DNA from: Bradyrhizobium zhanjiangense
GTDB lineage: Bacteria > Pseudomonadota > Alphaproteobacteria > Rhizobiales > Xanthobacteraceae
Direction of reading: 5' to 3'
Length of the DNA: 64,000 nucleotides
NCBI RefSeq assembly: GCF_004114935.1
Contig: NZ_CP022221.1
Location: forward strand, 9,259,001 to 9,323,000
Part shown: positions 17,891 to 25,614 of the stretch, one piece after another
Numbering within the stretch: the first letter of the stretch is position 1
Layout: each line of letters begins with the position of its first letter
Notes under the pieces: generated by a model
Told to the model about the DNA's origin: nothing
Databases searched by the model: none
The model's input: the letters and a program-made list of their open reading frames with translations, nothing else
Translations under genes and position numbers: made by a program

Positions 17891-18727
17891 ATGTTCAACA
17901 CGTTGAAACATGCATCAACGCGCAAGGCGTTGCTGGCGGCAGCGTTCTTCGCAACTGCAACAAGCGCATTCGCGCAAACGCCGACCGAGGCGCAGAAGGG
18001 CGCCATCCGCTCGGCATGCCGCTCGGACTTCATGGCGCATTGCGCGAGCGTGACGCCCGGCGGGGTGGAAGCGTATCAATGCCTGGCGAAGAACATGCCC
18101 AGCCTGTCATCGGGATGCCAGACCGCGGTTCGCGCGGTCGAACCTGCTGCGGCTCCGAAGACCGAAGCTGCGCCCGCTGCGCCGAAGACCGAGGCCGCAC
18201 CCAAGGCGGCAGCGGCGCCTGCCACGCCGAAGGCTGACTCCGCTCCCGCTGCAAAGCTGACCGCCGCGCCGGCGCCGAAGGCTGCTGCCGCCACGCAGCC
18301 GAGCAGCGCGCAGATTGCGGCGGTCAAGAGCGCGTGCCGCGCCGATTATCCCAAGGTGTGCGCCAGCGTGCCGCCGGGCGGCGCCGCCGCGCTCGAATGC
18401 CTGGAGAAGAACAAGGTCAAGGTCTCGCCGGCCTGCGAGAAGGCCGTGAGCGCCGCAGCCGGCGGTGGCGCGGCAGCAACGGCAGCGCCCGCGGGTGCGG
18501 CTCCCGCGGCAGCAGCGCCGGCGGCCGCACCAGCGGCGATCGTTTTACGCCCGCTGCGGCCGCGCGAAGAGCTGTTCATCGTCAGGTCGGCCTGCGGCGC
18601 CGATATCCGCACGCTCTGCGCCGGCGTCGCGCCCGGCGGCGGCCGCATCGTTCAATGCATCTCCAGCAATGCCGCCTCGCTATCGCCGGCGTGCAAGGAC
18701 GTACTCGCCCCGTTCGCAGCGCGATGA
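17891..18727 (+). CDS. Secreted protein with three cysteine-rich repeats (GLG1-like) on Ala/Pro linkers
   Basis: 278 residues with a Sec signal (LLAAAFFATATSAFAQ). Three repeats share exactly the same spacing C-x7-C-x12-C-x11-C: C43/51/64/76, C149/157/170/182 and C235/243/256/268, each with a PGG or GG motif in the middle. They are joined by Ala/Pro/Lys-rich linkers, the first itself repetitive (PKTEAAP units). This spacing resembles the Golgi-protein-1 Cys-rich repeat family seen in alphaproteobacterial exported proteins. Twelve cysteines could make six disulfides in the periplasm. ATG at 17891 chosen at the signal peptide. The function is unknown. Confidence 0.83.
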   Translation: MFNTLKHASTRKALLAAAFFATATSAFAQTPTEAQKGAIRSACRSDFMAHCASVTPGGVEAYQCLAKNMPSLSSGCQTAVRAVEPAAAPKTEAAPAAPKTEAAPKAAAAPATPKADSAPAAKLTAAPAPKAAAATQPSSAQIAAVKSACRADYPKVCASVPPGGAAALECLEKNKVKVSPACEKAVSAAAGGGAAATAAPAGAAPAAAAPAAAPAAIVLRPLRPREELFIVRSACGADIRTLCAGVAPGGGRIVQCISSNAASLSPACKDVLAPFAAR

Positions 18728-18857
18728 GGCGGCGCACGATCGCGCGCCAAGGCACGGGGCAATGATTGGCGGCGTGCGCAATGAATTCCCGCACGCCTGC
18801 AACGACAAATCTTTTGCAAGGATCCGATTTCGATCACGACCAGACCGGGAGGACAAC

Positions 18858-19073
18858 ATGCGTTCATTGCTGCTCGTCGCTTCTGCACTCCTCGCCTTCG
18901 CGGCCACCATGACGTTCGAGCCCACCGACGCCAATGCGGTGGTCTGCGCCCGCGGCGTGTATCGCGCCGGCTGCGCCGGGCCGAACGCGGCCGTCGTGGT
19001 CCGCAAGCCGGTTCCGGCCGTCCGCTGCACCAGGGTGCTGGTGAACGGGGTCTACGTGAAGCGCTGCGTCTGA
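18858..19073 (+). CDS. Small secreted cysteine-containing protein
   Basis: 71 residues. Signal peptide (LLLVASALLAFAATMTF, cleavage near ANA-VVC) and a short mature part with four cysteines (C30, C39, C57, C70) arranged as two pairs, RAGCAGPNAAVVVRKP between them. ATG preceded by GGGAGG, a strong ribosome site that fixes this start. It follows the triple Cys-repeat gene by 130 bp on the same strand. Similar tiny proteins are common in Bradyrhizobium; no function is known to me. Confidence 0.78.
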   Translation: MRSLLLVASALLAFAATMTFEPTDANAVVCARGVYRAGCAGPNAAVVVRKPVPAVRCTRVLVNGVYVKRCV

Positions 19074-19227
19074 CGGTGCGGATGGCCAAGCCCGCGTGGT
19101 TTGGCTATGCTTGCGCGCGAAACTGCTTCGGACACGCGCCAAACGCGCGGTCCGAGAGCGAGCTTCGGCGCGCCACGCTTTGCCGATAATTCTGCTGGCG
19201 CCGGACGCCGGAGCACATTAGTCTACC

Positions 19228-19254
19228 CCTAGATAGTAAGTATACTGTCAATTA
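19228..19254 (+). promoter_or_regulatory. Operator/-10 region of the monooxygenase-ligase operon
   Basis: CCTAGAT-x-GT-x-AGTATACTGTCAAT-x-A is shared with 23423-23449 (24 of 27 positions identical). It contains the palindrome AGTATACT and a -10-like TATACT at 19241-19246; no good -35 is visible. It ends immediately before the GGGAGG ribosome site, so the transcript leader would be only about 15 nt. MarR encoded at 22236-22748 is the obvious candidate ligand. Confidence 0.75.
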
Positions 19255-19266
19255 GGGAGGCAGACG

Positions 19267-20406
19267 TTGCGGATCGCCGTGATTGGCGGGGGGCCCGGTG
19301 GGCTCTACTTCGCCTATCTCTGGAAGAAGCGTCACCCCGAGGATCAGGTCGACCTGTTCGAACAGAACCCGGCCGACGCGACCTGGGGCTTTGGCGTCGT
19401 GTTCTCGGACCAGGCCCTGGAATTCCTGCGCGCCGACGACCCCGAAACGGTCGACGCGATCGCGCCGCATATGGAGAGCTGGGAGAACATCACGCTGAAC
19501 CTGCACGGCGACAGCGTCGCCATCGACGGGGTCGGCTTCTCCTCGATCGGACGGCTCGAGCTCCTCAAGTTCCTGCAGCAGCGCGCGCTCGATGCCGGCG
19601 TCACCCCGCGCTTCGATACCCAGATCCACGCGATCGACCAGCTCAACGGCCACGACCTCATCGTCGCCGCCGACGGCCTCAACTCGCTGGTGCGCCGTGC
19701 CTATGAGGGCGATTTCGGCACCTCGCTGTCCTACTCCTCCAACAAGTTCGTCTGGTACGGCACCTCGAAGCGCTTCGACACGCTGTCGCAGACTTTCGTG
19801 AAGACCGACCGCGGCGCCTTCAACGCCCATCACTACCGCTACTCGCCCACCATGAGCACCTTCCTGGTCGAATGCGATCACGCGACATGGCAGGCCTATG
19901 GCTTCGCCTACAAGGACGTCGAGCAGTCCAAGGGCATTTGCGAGGAGGTGTTTGCCGATACGCTTGGTGGCCATTGCCTCATCTCCAACAAATCGGTCTG
20001 GCGTAACTTTCCCTGGGTCTGGAACGAGTACTGGTCGTTCAAGAACATGGTGCTGCTCGGCGATGCCCTGCACTCGGCGCATTTCTCGATCGGCTCGGGC
20101 ACGCGGCTCGCGATCGAGGACGCCATCGCGCTGGTCAAGGCGCTGGAATCGGACGCGCATCTGGCGACCGCGCTGCATCGCTACCAGGCCGCGCGCAAGC
20201 CGGTGGTGCAGAAGCTCGTCAACGCCGCGCGCACCTCGGCCTTCTGGTACGAGCATTTTGCCGAGCACATGCAGCTCGATCTGATGGATTTCGCCTACAG
20301 CTACATCACCCGGTCCGGCCGCATCGACGATTCCCGGCTGCGGGCGATGTCCCCAGCCTTCATGGCGCGTTACGAGGTCGCCAAGAACGGCGGAGGTGCG
20401 GCATGA
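19267..20406 (+). CDS. FAD-dependent monooxygenase, salicylyl-CoA/2-aminobenzoyl-CoA hydroxylase-like
   Basis: 379 residues, class A flavoprotein hydroxylase fold. FAD-binding RIAVIGGGPGGLYFAYLWKK at the N-terminus, DLIVAADGLNSLVRRAY (DG motif) near 135-155, and LLGDALHSAHFSIGSGTRLAIEDA (GD motif) near 260. It resembles the hydroxylase half of 2-aminobenzoyl-CoA monooxygenase/reductase and stand-alone salicylyl-CoA 5-hydroxylase. No reductase half follows. Start is TTG at 19267, justified by GGGAGG 6 nt upstream. It overlaps the CoA ligase start by 4 nt (ATGA), so the two are translationally coupled. With the ligase and gentisate dioxygenase, conversion of a CoA-activated salicylate to gentisyl-CoA is the best reading. 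Confidence 0.85.
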   Translation: MRIAVIGGGPGGLYFAYLWKKRHPEDQVDLFEQNPADATWGFGVVFSDQALEFLRADDPETVDAIAPHMESWENITLNLHGDSVAIDGVGFSSIGRLELLKFLQQRALDAGVTPRFDTQIHAIDQLNGHDLIVAADGLNSLVRRAYEGDFGTSLSYSSNKFVWYGTSKRFDTLSQTFVKTDRGAFNAHHYRYSPTMSTFLVECDHATWQAYGFAYKDVEQSKGICEEVFADTLGGHCLISNKSVWRNFPWVWNEYWSFKNMVLLGDALHSAHFSIGSGTRLAIEDAIALVKALESDAHLATALHRYQAARKPVVQKLVNAARTSAFWYEHFAEHMQLDLMDFAYSYITRSGRIDDSRLRAMSPAFMARYEVAKNGGGAA

Positions 20407-22016
20407 GCAACGTGATTCGCGACCAGGTGCCCGCGGACAGCGCGGGCGCACGCGAGATCGGCTTTGCCGTTCCGCAAATCTATAACGCCAGCCGCGTGCT
20501 GTTCGACAATCTCGACAAAGGACGCGGCGACAAGCTCGCGCTGATCGGTCCGGCGGGCAGGCGAACCTATGCCGAGCTCTGCGCGGAGGCCTGCCGCTGG
20601 GGCAACGGCCTCGCATCGCTTGGTCTCCAGCGCGGCGATCGCGTGCTGTTGTTCCTCGACGACACGCCGGCCTACCCCGCCGCCTTCTTCGGCGCGGTGC
20701 GTGCCGGCTTCGTGCCGCTCCTGATCAACACGTTGACGCCGCCAGACCTCTTGCAATTCTATCTCGCCGATTCCGGCGCGACCGTTGCGGTGGCCGATGC
20801 CGAATTCGCGACGCGCTTCAATGCGGAAGCCTGCAAGGACACGGAGCTGCGCACGCTGGTCGTCGTCAATGGCGAAGCGCGCGACCACGCGGCGCCTGTT
20901 GCGATCGCAGCGGCAAGCTGGCTCATGCAATTTCCGGTCGAGCTCGCGGAAGCCGACACGAATCGCGACGAGATGGCGTTCTGGATGTACTCCTCCGGCT
21001 CCACCGGCCGGCCCAAGGGTATCGTGCATCTCCAGCACGACATGGCCTATAGCGAGGCCGCCTTTGCGCAGAGCGTATTGAAACTGACGCCTGACGACAT
21101 CTGCTTCTCGGTGCCGAAAATCTTCTTCGCTTACGGCTTTGGCAATTCCGTCACCTTCCCGTTCTCGGCGGGCGCGGCAACACTGCTGCTGCCGGGCCAG
21201 CCGAAGCCCGCGGCGATCTTCTCGGCGATCACGCGGTACAAGCCGACGGTCTTCTTCGGCCTGCCGACGCTCTACACGTCGCTGACCAAGGCCGAAGGTG
21301 CCGAGAAGACCGACTTCTCATCGCTGCGCATGTCGCTCTCCGCGGCCGAGGTGCTCTCCGCCGAAGTCTTCAACGGCTGGAAGACACTCACGGGCCTCGA
21401 GATCGTCGAGGGCCTCGGCTCGACTGAGGTGCTGCACATCTATCTGTCCAATCGTCCCGAGCAGAAGAAGCTCGGCGCCGCCGGCCTGCGCGTACCCGGC
21501 TACGAGGTCGCGCTGCGCGACAAGGACGGCCGCGACGTCGCCGACGACGAGGAAGGCATCTTGCGGGTGCGCGGCGATTCCAACACACCGCTGTACTGGA
21601 ACCGGCCGGACAAATCCGCCGAGACCATCCGCGACGGCGGCTGGATCTACACCGGCGACCGTTTCGTGCGCGATGCCGACGGCTTCCACTTCTTCCGTGG
21701 CCGCGCCGACGATCTCATCAAGATCTCGGGCCAGTGGGTCTACCCACTCGAGGTCGAGCTGTGCCTCGCCGATCACCCGGATATCCGCGAATGCGCGGTG
21801 TTCGCGGCCGAATTGCCGGACCGGCGCATGACGCTGAAGGCGGTGGTGGTGATGAACAACCGGAGCGTCGACCAGAGCGAGACGACGCGCAAGCTCCAGG
21901 ACTATGTGAAGGGCAAGCTATTGCCCTACAAATATCCGCGCGAGGTGATCTTCATCGACGAACTGCCGAAGACGGGCACGGGGAAGATTGACCGGCAGGC
22001 GTTGCTGAGGATGTAG
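20403..22016 (+). CDS. Benzoate-CoA ligase family protein (aryl-CoA ligase)
   Basis: 537 residues, ANL-superfamily acid:CoA ligase. The P-loop-like YSSGSTGRPKGIVH motif, EGLGSTEVLHIYLSN (A5 region), GWIYTGDRFVRDADGFHFFRGRADDLIK hinge region (A7/A8; only part quoted elsewhere), and catalytic lysine in PKTGTGKIDRQALL are all present. The sequence SVPKIFFAYGFGNSVTFP is characteristic of benzoate/hydroxybenzoate-CoA ligases. ATG overlaps the monooxygenase stop. It would activate benzoate, salicylate or anthranilate; salicylate fits the downstream gentisate step best. Only the substrate is uncertain. Confidence 0.9.
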   Translation: MSNVIRDQVPADSAGAREIGFAVPQIYNASRVLFDNLDKGRGDKLALIGPAGRRTYAELCAEACRWGNGLASLGLQRGDRVLLFLDDTPAYPAAFFGAVRAGFVPLLINTLTPPDLLQFYLADSGATVAVADAEFATRFNAEACKDTELRTLVVVNGEARDHAAPVAIAAASWLMQFPVELAEADTNRDEMAFWMYSSGSTGRPKGIVHLQHDMAYSEAAFAQSVLKLTPDDICFSVPKIFFAYGFGNSVTFPFSAGAATLLLPGQPKPAAIFSAITRYKPTVFFGLPTLYTSLTKAEGAEKTDFSSLRMSLSAAEVLSAEVFNGWKTLTGLEIVEGLGSTEVLHIYLSNRPEQKKLGAAGLRVPGYEVALRDKDGRDVADDEEGILRVRGDSNTPLYWNRPDKSAETIRDGGWIYTGDRFVRDADGFHFFRGRADDLIKISGQWVYPLEVELCLADHPDIRECAVFAAELPDRRMTLKAVVVMNNRSVDQSETTRKLQDYVKGKLLPYKYPREVIFIDELPKTGTGKIDRQALLRM

Positions 22017-22026
22017 CCACTGCTGT

Positions 22027-22193
22027 CATCGCCCGGCTTGCCGCCTCCGCTGAAGCTTCGGCGGCCAAGCACCCTTGTGGCCCCGGCGTAGCCTTGGCGG
22101 AGCCGGGACCGGGCGATCCAGTACGCCGAGACGGTCGTGATTGAACCGAGACGCCGCGGCGTACTGGATTCCCCGCCTTCGCGGGGAATGACA
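22027..22193. repeat. Long imperfect inverted repeat (GTCATCGCCCGGCTT...GGGGAATGACA)
   Basis: Internal pairings include CCGCCTCCGCTGAAGCTTCGGCGG, GATCCAGTACGCCG with CGGCGTACTGGATT, and CCCCGCCTTCGCGGGG. It lies between the converging ligase and MarR genes and may act as a two-way terminator or repeat element. Confidence 0.7.
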
Positions 22194-22235
22194 GTTGAGA
22201 TTGAGGCGATAGCGTCGCTCCACAATTGGAGCCAG

Positions 22236-22748
22236 TCACCCACCCTTCCCCAGATGCTCCAGCGCGTCCTCTGCGCGCAGTGGCACCCGTGACGCCTCGT
22301 TGTTGAGGTCGACCAGCTGCACCAAGAGCCCCAGCAGCGCCTTGCGCTCAGTGGGCTTGAGCGGCTCCAGCATGCGCGCCTGGGCGCGCTCGACGGCGGG
22401 GATGATCTCGCGCAGGATCGCGGCGCCGGATTTCGTCAGGTACAGGAGCTTGATCCGCTTGTCCTCGGGTGCCGGCTTGCGCTCGATATAGTCCTTGGCC
22501 TGCAGCCGTTCGATCACGCTGCCGAGCGTGGAGCGGTCGAAGGCGATCACCGCCGACAGACGCGTCGCGTCGATGCCGGGATGGGTGTGGATCGCGATCA
22601 GCGCCGCATATTGCACCGGCGTCAGATCGAACGCCTTGCACTCCTCCATGAAGATCGAGACCGCGATCTGCTGCATGCGCCGGAACAGGTAGCCCGGCGC
22701 GGCATAGACCGCGTCCATGGTGATCGGAGGAAGAGGCTTACTCGGCAT
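22236..22748 (-). CDS. MarR family transcriptional regulator
   Basis: 170 residues with a winged-helix MarR domain: QYAALIAIHTHPGIDATRLS (helices 2-3), IAFDRSTLGSVIERLQAKDY (recognition helix), wing RKPAPEDKRIKLLYLTKSG. ATG at 22748 lies inside the last codons of the isomerase gene (11-nt overlap) with GGAG upstream, so the two are coupled. MarR proteins with this neighbourhood usually repress aromatic degradation genes and release DNA on binding an aromatic acid or its CoA thioester. The likely sites are the conserved sequences at 19228 and 23423. Confidence 0.9.
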   Translation of the reverse strand: MPSKPLPPITMDAVYAAPGYLFRRMQQIAVSIFMEECKAFDLTPVQYAALIAIHTHPGIDATRLSAVIAFDRSTLGSVIERLQAKDYIERKPAPEDKRIKLLYLTKSGAAILREIIPAVERAQARMLEPLKPTERKALLGLLVQLVDLNNEASRVPLRAEDALEHLGKGG

Positions 22749-23370
22749 CGGGCTGCTTCTCCGGAGCGGCATCGGCAAAGGCCCCTAGCGCCTTGGCGGC
22801 GGCTTCTGCCGTCAGCAGGCGCGGATAGGCAGACACATCGACGCCGAAGCGGCGGGCATTGGCGAGCTGCGGCACCAGACAGAGATCGGCGAGCGTCGGC
22901 GCATCGCCGAAACAGAACGGCCCAGGCTCGTTCCTGATCAGCGTCTCGCAGGCCGAGAGCCCCTCGCGGTTGACCCAGGCCGCCCACTCCTGGACTTTCT
23001 CCTCGGCAAGGCCGAGCTCGCGCAGCCGCGCCAGCACCTTCAGGTTCTGCACCGGATGGGTGTCGCAGGCGATCGCCAGCGCGAAGGCGCGCACCTTGGC
23101 GCGGCGCAGCGGATCCTTTGGCAGCAGCGGCGGATTGGGGTGCATTTCGTCGAGCCATTCGATGATCGCGACCGATTGGGTCAGCACTACACCCGCATCA
23201 TTCTCCAGCGCCGGCACCAGACCTTGCGGATTGATGGCGAGATAGGCGGGCGCGCATTGCTCGCCCTTGCGCAGATGATGCGGCAAATGCTCGGCACCGA
23301 GGCTCTTGAGGTTCAGCGCGATCCGCACCCGATAGGCGGCGCTGGAGCGGAAATAGCCGTGCAGCTTCAT
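22738..23370 (-). CDS. maiA: Maleylacetoacetate/maleylpyruvate isomerase (zeta-class GST)
   Basis: 210 residues. The thioredoxin-like N-terminal half has RSSAAYRVRIALNLKSLG (zeta-GST glutathione-site motif) and NPQGLVPALE with cis-Pro; the alpha-helical C-terminal half has FCFGDAPTLADLCLVPQL. Family members isomerise maleylacetoacetate or maleylpyruvate using glutathione. Beside gentisate dioxygenase, maleylpyruvate to fumarylpyruvate is the expected step. ATG at 23370 with GGAGGTCTCG upstream. Divergent from gtdA across 103 bp. Fumarylpyruvate hydrolase, needed next, is not in this window. Confidence 0.88.
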   Translation of the reverse strand: MKLHGYFRSSAAYRVRIALNLKSLGAEHLPHHLRKGEQCAPAYLAINPQGLVPALENDAGVVLTQSVAIIEWLDEMHPNPPLLPKDPLRRAKVRAFALAIACDTHPVQNLKVLARLRELGLAEEKVQEWAAWVNREGLSACETLIRNEPGPFCFGDAPTLADLCLVPQLANARRFGVDVSAYPRLLTAEAAAKALGAFADAAPEKQPDAE

Positions 23371-23413
23371 CGAGACCTCCCATTTTCCTGTTGCTTGTAC
23401 GTTGTTCGCCACG

Positions 23414-23449
23414 TTGACGCTACCTAGATCGTCAGTATACTGTCAATCA
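23414..23449 (+). promoter_or_regulatory. gtdA promoter with operator over the -10 box
   Basis: TTGACG (23414-23419), 16-bp spacer, TATACT (23436-23441) form a good sigma-70-type promoter, with the ATG at 23474. The 27-bp block 23423-23449 is nearly identical to 19228-19254 and covers the -10, so a bound repressor would block RNA polymerase. The same block lies upstream of maiA on the other strand, so both directions could be controlled together. Confidence 0.78.
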
Positions 23450-23473
23450 ACAAAACGATCGGGAGCAGCAACC

Positions 23474-24514
23474 ATGGAAGCCGTGACCAAGACGCCGGAA
23501 CGCGAGGCGTTCTACCGGAAAATCGACGGCGAAAATCTCACCGCGCTGTGGACGGTGATGAGCGATTTGATCACGCCGGAGCCGAAGAGCGCCTGCCGGC
23601 CGCATCTCTGGAAGTTCGACGTCATCCGCGACTACATGACGGAAGCTGGCAAGCTGATCACCGCCAAGGAAGCCGAGCGGCGCGTGCTGGTGCTGGAGAA
23701 CCCGGGCCTGCGCGGACAGTCCAAGATCACGACGTCGCTCTATGCCGGCGTGCAGATGGTGGTGCCCGGCGACGTCGCGCCCGCCCACCGCCACAGCCAG
23801 TCGGCGCTGCGCTTCGTGCTCGAGGGCAAGGGCGCCCACACGGCCGTCGATGGCGAGCGCACCGCGATGGAGCCCGGGGACTTCATCATCACGCCGTCGA
23901 TGACCTGGCACGATCATTCCAACGAGACCAGTGAGCCGATGTTCTGGCTCGACGGCCTCGACATCCCCCTGGTGCAGTTCTTCGACTGCTCCTTTGCGGA
24001 AGGCTCCAAGGAAGACCAGCAGAAGATCACCAAGCCGGCCGGCGACAGCTTCGCCCGCTACGGCCACAATCTGCTGCCGGTGGACGTGAAACGGAGCTCG
24101 AAGACCTCGCCGATCTTCAGCTATCCCTATGCCTACACCCGCGAAGCCCTGGAGAAAGCCCGCGTAAGCCAGGAATGGGACGCCTGCCATGGCCTGAAGC
24201 TGAAGTTCAGCAATCCCGAGACCGGCGATTTCGCGATGCCGACCATCGGCACCTTCATCCAGCTGCTGCCGAAGGGTTTCAAGACCGCGCGCTATCGCGC
24301 GACCGATGCGACGGTGTTTTGCCCGATCGAGGGCAAGGGGCGCAGCCGGATCGGCGACACCGTTTTCGAATGGGGCCCGCGCGATCTGTTCGTGGTGCCG
24401 AGCTGGCACTGGGTCACGCACGAGGCGGACGAGGACGCCGTGCTGTTCAGCTTCTCGGACCGGCCGGTGCAGCAGAAGCTGGATCTGTTCCGGGAAGATC
24501 GCGGGAATGCGTGA
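23474..24514 (+). CDS. gtdA: Gentisate 1,2-dioxygenase
   Basis: 346 residues, bicupin Fe(II) ring-cleavage enzyme that opens gentisate to maleylpyruvate. First cupin: GDVAPAHRHSQSALRFVLEG with iron ligands H105 and H107, and third ligand H146 in TWHDHSN. Second cupin near the C-terminus: DLFVVPSWHWVTHEA. The length matches known enzymes (about 340-350). ATG with GGGAG upstream, after the promoter/operator at 23414-23449. It links the CoA ligase/hydroxylase operon to central metabolism through maiA. Confidence 0.94.
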   Translation: MEAVTKTPEREAFYRKIDGENLTALWTVMSDLITPEPKSACRPHLWKFDVIRDYMTEAGKLITAKEAERRVLVLENPGLRGQSKITTSLYAGVQMVVPGDVAPAHRHSQSALRFVLEGKGAHTAVDGERTAMEPGDFIITPSMTWHDHSNETSEPMFWLDGLDIPLVQFFDCSFAEGSKEDQQKITKPAGDSFARYGHNLLPVDVKRSSKTSPIFSYPYAYTREALEKARVSQEWDACHGLKLKFSNPETGDFAMPTIGTFIQLLPKGFKTARYRATDATVFCPIEGKGRSRIGDTVFEWGPRDLFVVPSWHWVTHEADEDAVLFSFSDRPVQQKLDLFREDRGNA

Positions 24515-24540
24515 GGCAGGCTGCCAGCCAAGTACTCGGT

Positions 24541-24668
24541 GGCGTCCCGGCGAAGGCCGGGACCCATAACCACAGGAAGTAGTTTAGCGAAGATTTGTAG
24601 TTATCTTCGTCGGTACAAGTTCCTTGTTAGATCACGCGGTATGGGTCCCGGCCTTCGCCGGGACGACG
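24541..24668. repeat. Long inverted repeat (CGTCCCGGCGAAGGCCGGGACCCAT family)
   Basis: Arms GGCGTCCCGGCGAAGGCCGG and the matching CCGGCCTTCGCCGGGACG at the other end, with ACCCATA/TATGGGT next to them. Nearly identical arms occur at 50438-50560, variants at 11871 and 54826. Confidence 0.85.
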
Positions 24669-24700
24669 ATGGAAATTTTGGCGCGCGTCTCCATCCACAT

Positions 24701-24780
24701 CGTCATTGCGAGCGCAGCGAAGCAATCCAGACTGTCACCGTGGAAAGACCCTGGATTGCTTCGCTGCGCTCGCAATGACG
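24701..24780. repeat. Inverted repeat CGTCATTGCGAGCG...CGCTCGCAATGACG
   Basis: 80-bp near-perfect palindrome: outer arms CGTCATTGCGAGCGCAGCGA and its complement, inner AGCAATCCAG/CTGGATTGCT. Other copies at 48007-48093, 58878-58965 and 60391-60468. It ends 9 bp before the stop of the ABC permease gene and could terminate it or stabilise its mRNA. Confidence 0.9.
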
Positions 24781-24789
24781 GAGAATGCT

Positions 24790-25614
24790 TCACCGCCAGT
24801 GCAACAGCCGCATCTCCAGCCAGCCGATCACTTTCCCCACCGCAAGCCCGAACACCGACAGGATCACCACGCCCGCGAGCAGCTGATCGGTCTGCATCAG
24901 ATTACCGGCCTGGAGCACGAAGGCGCCGATGCCGTATTGCGCGCCGATCATTTCGGCGCTGACGACCAGCAGCAGCGCGACCGAGGCGGTGATGCGGAAG
25001 CCGGCGAGGATCGCGGGCAGCGCGCCGGGCCAGATCACCTTGCGCACGATGGTGGCGAAGGGAACGTTGAAGCTTTGCGCCATGCGGATCAGGTTGCGCG
25101 GCACCGCATCGACACCGCTATAGACCGAGATCGCGGTCGAGAAGAACACCCCGAGCGCAATGGTCGCGATCTTCGGCTCTTCGCCGATGCCGAGCCATAG
25201 GATCAAGAGCGGCAGCAGCGCGATCTTGGGGATCGGGAACAGCGCCGAGATGAAGGTGATGCCGACGCTGCGCGCGAGCCGCGACAGGCCGATGGCGAAG
25301 CCGACGGCAACGCCGGCCGCAGTCCCGAGCAGCCAGCCGACGCCGATGCGCAGCAGCGAGGCCGAAACGTGCTGCCAGAGCGCGCCGGAGATTGCGAGCT
25401 GGTAGATCGCGCGCACGATCGCCGACGGCGCCGGCAGGAACAGCGGATTGACGAGGCCCACGGTGCCGGCGGCCTGCCAGACTGCGATGACGAGCGCGAG
25501 CGCGATCCAGCCACCGAAGCGGCTCGACGCAGGCACGAAGCCCGCACCGCGGAAGCGGACGCGCCGGGTCGCCTCGTCCTTCGCTGAAGTTTCCGCCAAG
25601 GCCCGATCAAGCAT
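24790..25614 (-). CDS. ABC transporter permease, nitrate/sulfonate/taurine type
   Basis: 274 residues, SsuC/TauC-like inner-membrane subunit with about six TM helices (GGWIALALVIAVWQAAGTVGL first) and the BPD_transp_1 EAA-type loop in the segment FNVPFATIVRKVIWPGALP that contacts the ATPase. ATG at 25614 overlaps the ATPase stop by 8 nt, so the two are translationally coupled. Last gene of the operon FAD oxidoreductase - binding protein - ATPase - permease, followed by a palindromic repeat. Confidence 0.92.
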   Translation of the reverse strand: MLDRALAETSAKDEATRRVRFRGAGFVPASSRFGGWIALALVIAVWQAAGTVGLVNPLFLPAPSAIVRAIYQLAISGALWQHVSASLLRIGVGWLLGTAAGVAVGFAIGLSRLARSVGITFISALFPIPKIALLPLLILWLGIGEEPKIATIALGVFFSTAISVYSGVDAVPRNLIRMAQSFNVPFATIVRKVIWPGALPAILAGFRITASVALLLVVSAEMIGAQYGIGAFVLQAGNLMQTDQLLAGVVILSVFGLAVGKVIGWLEMRLLHWR

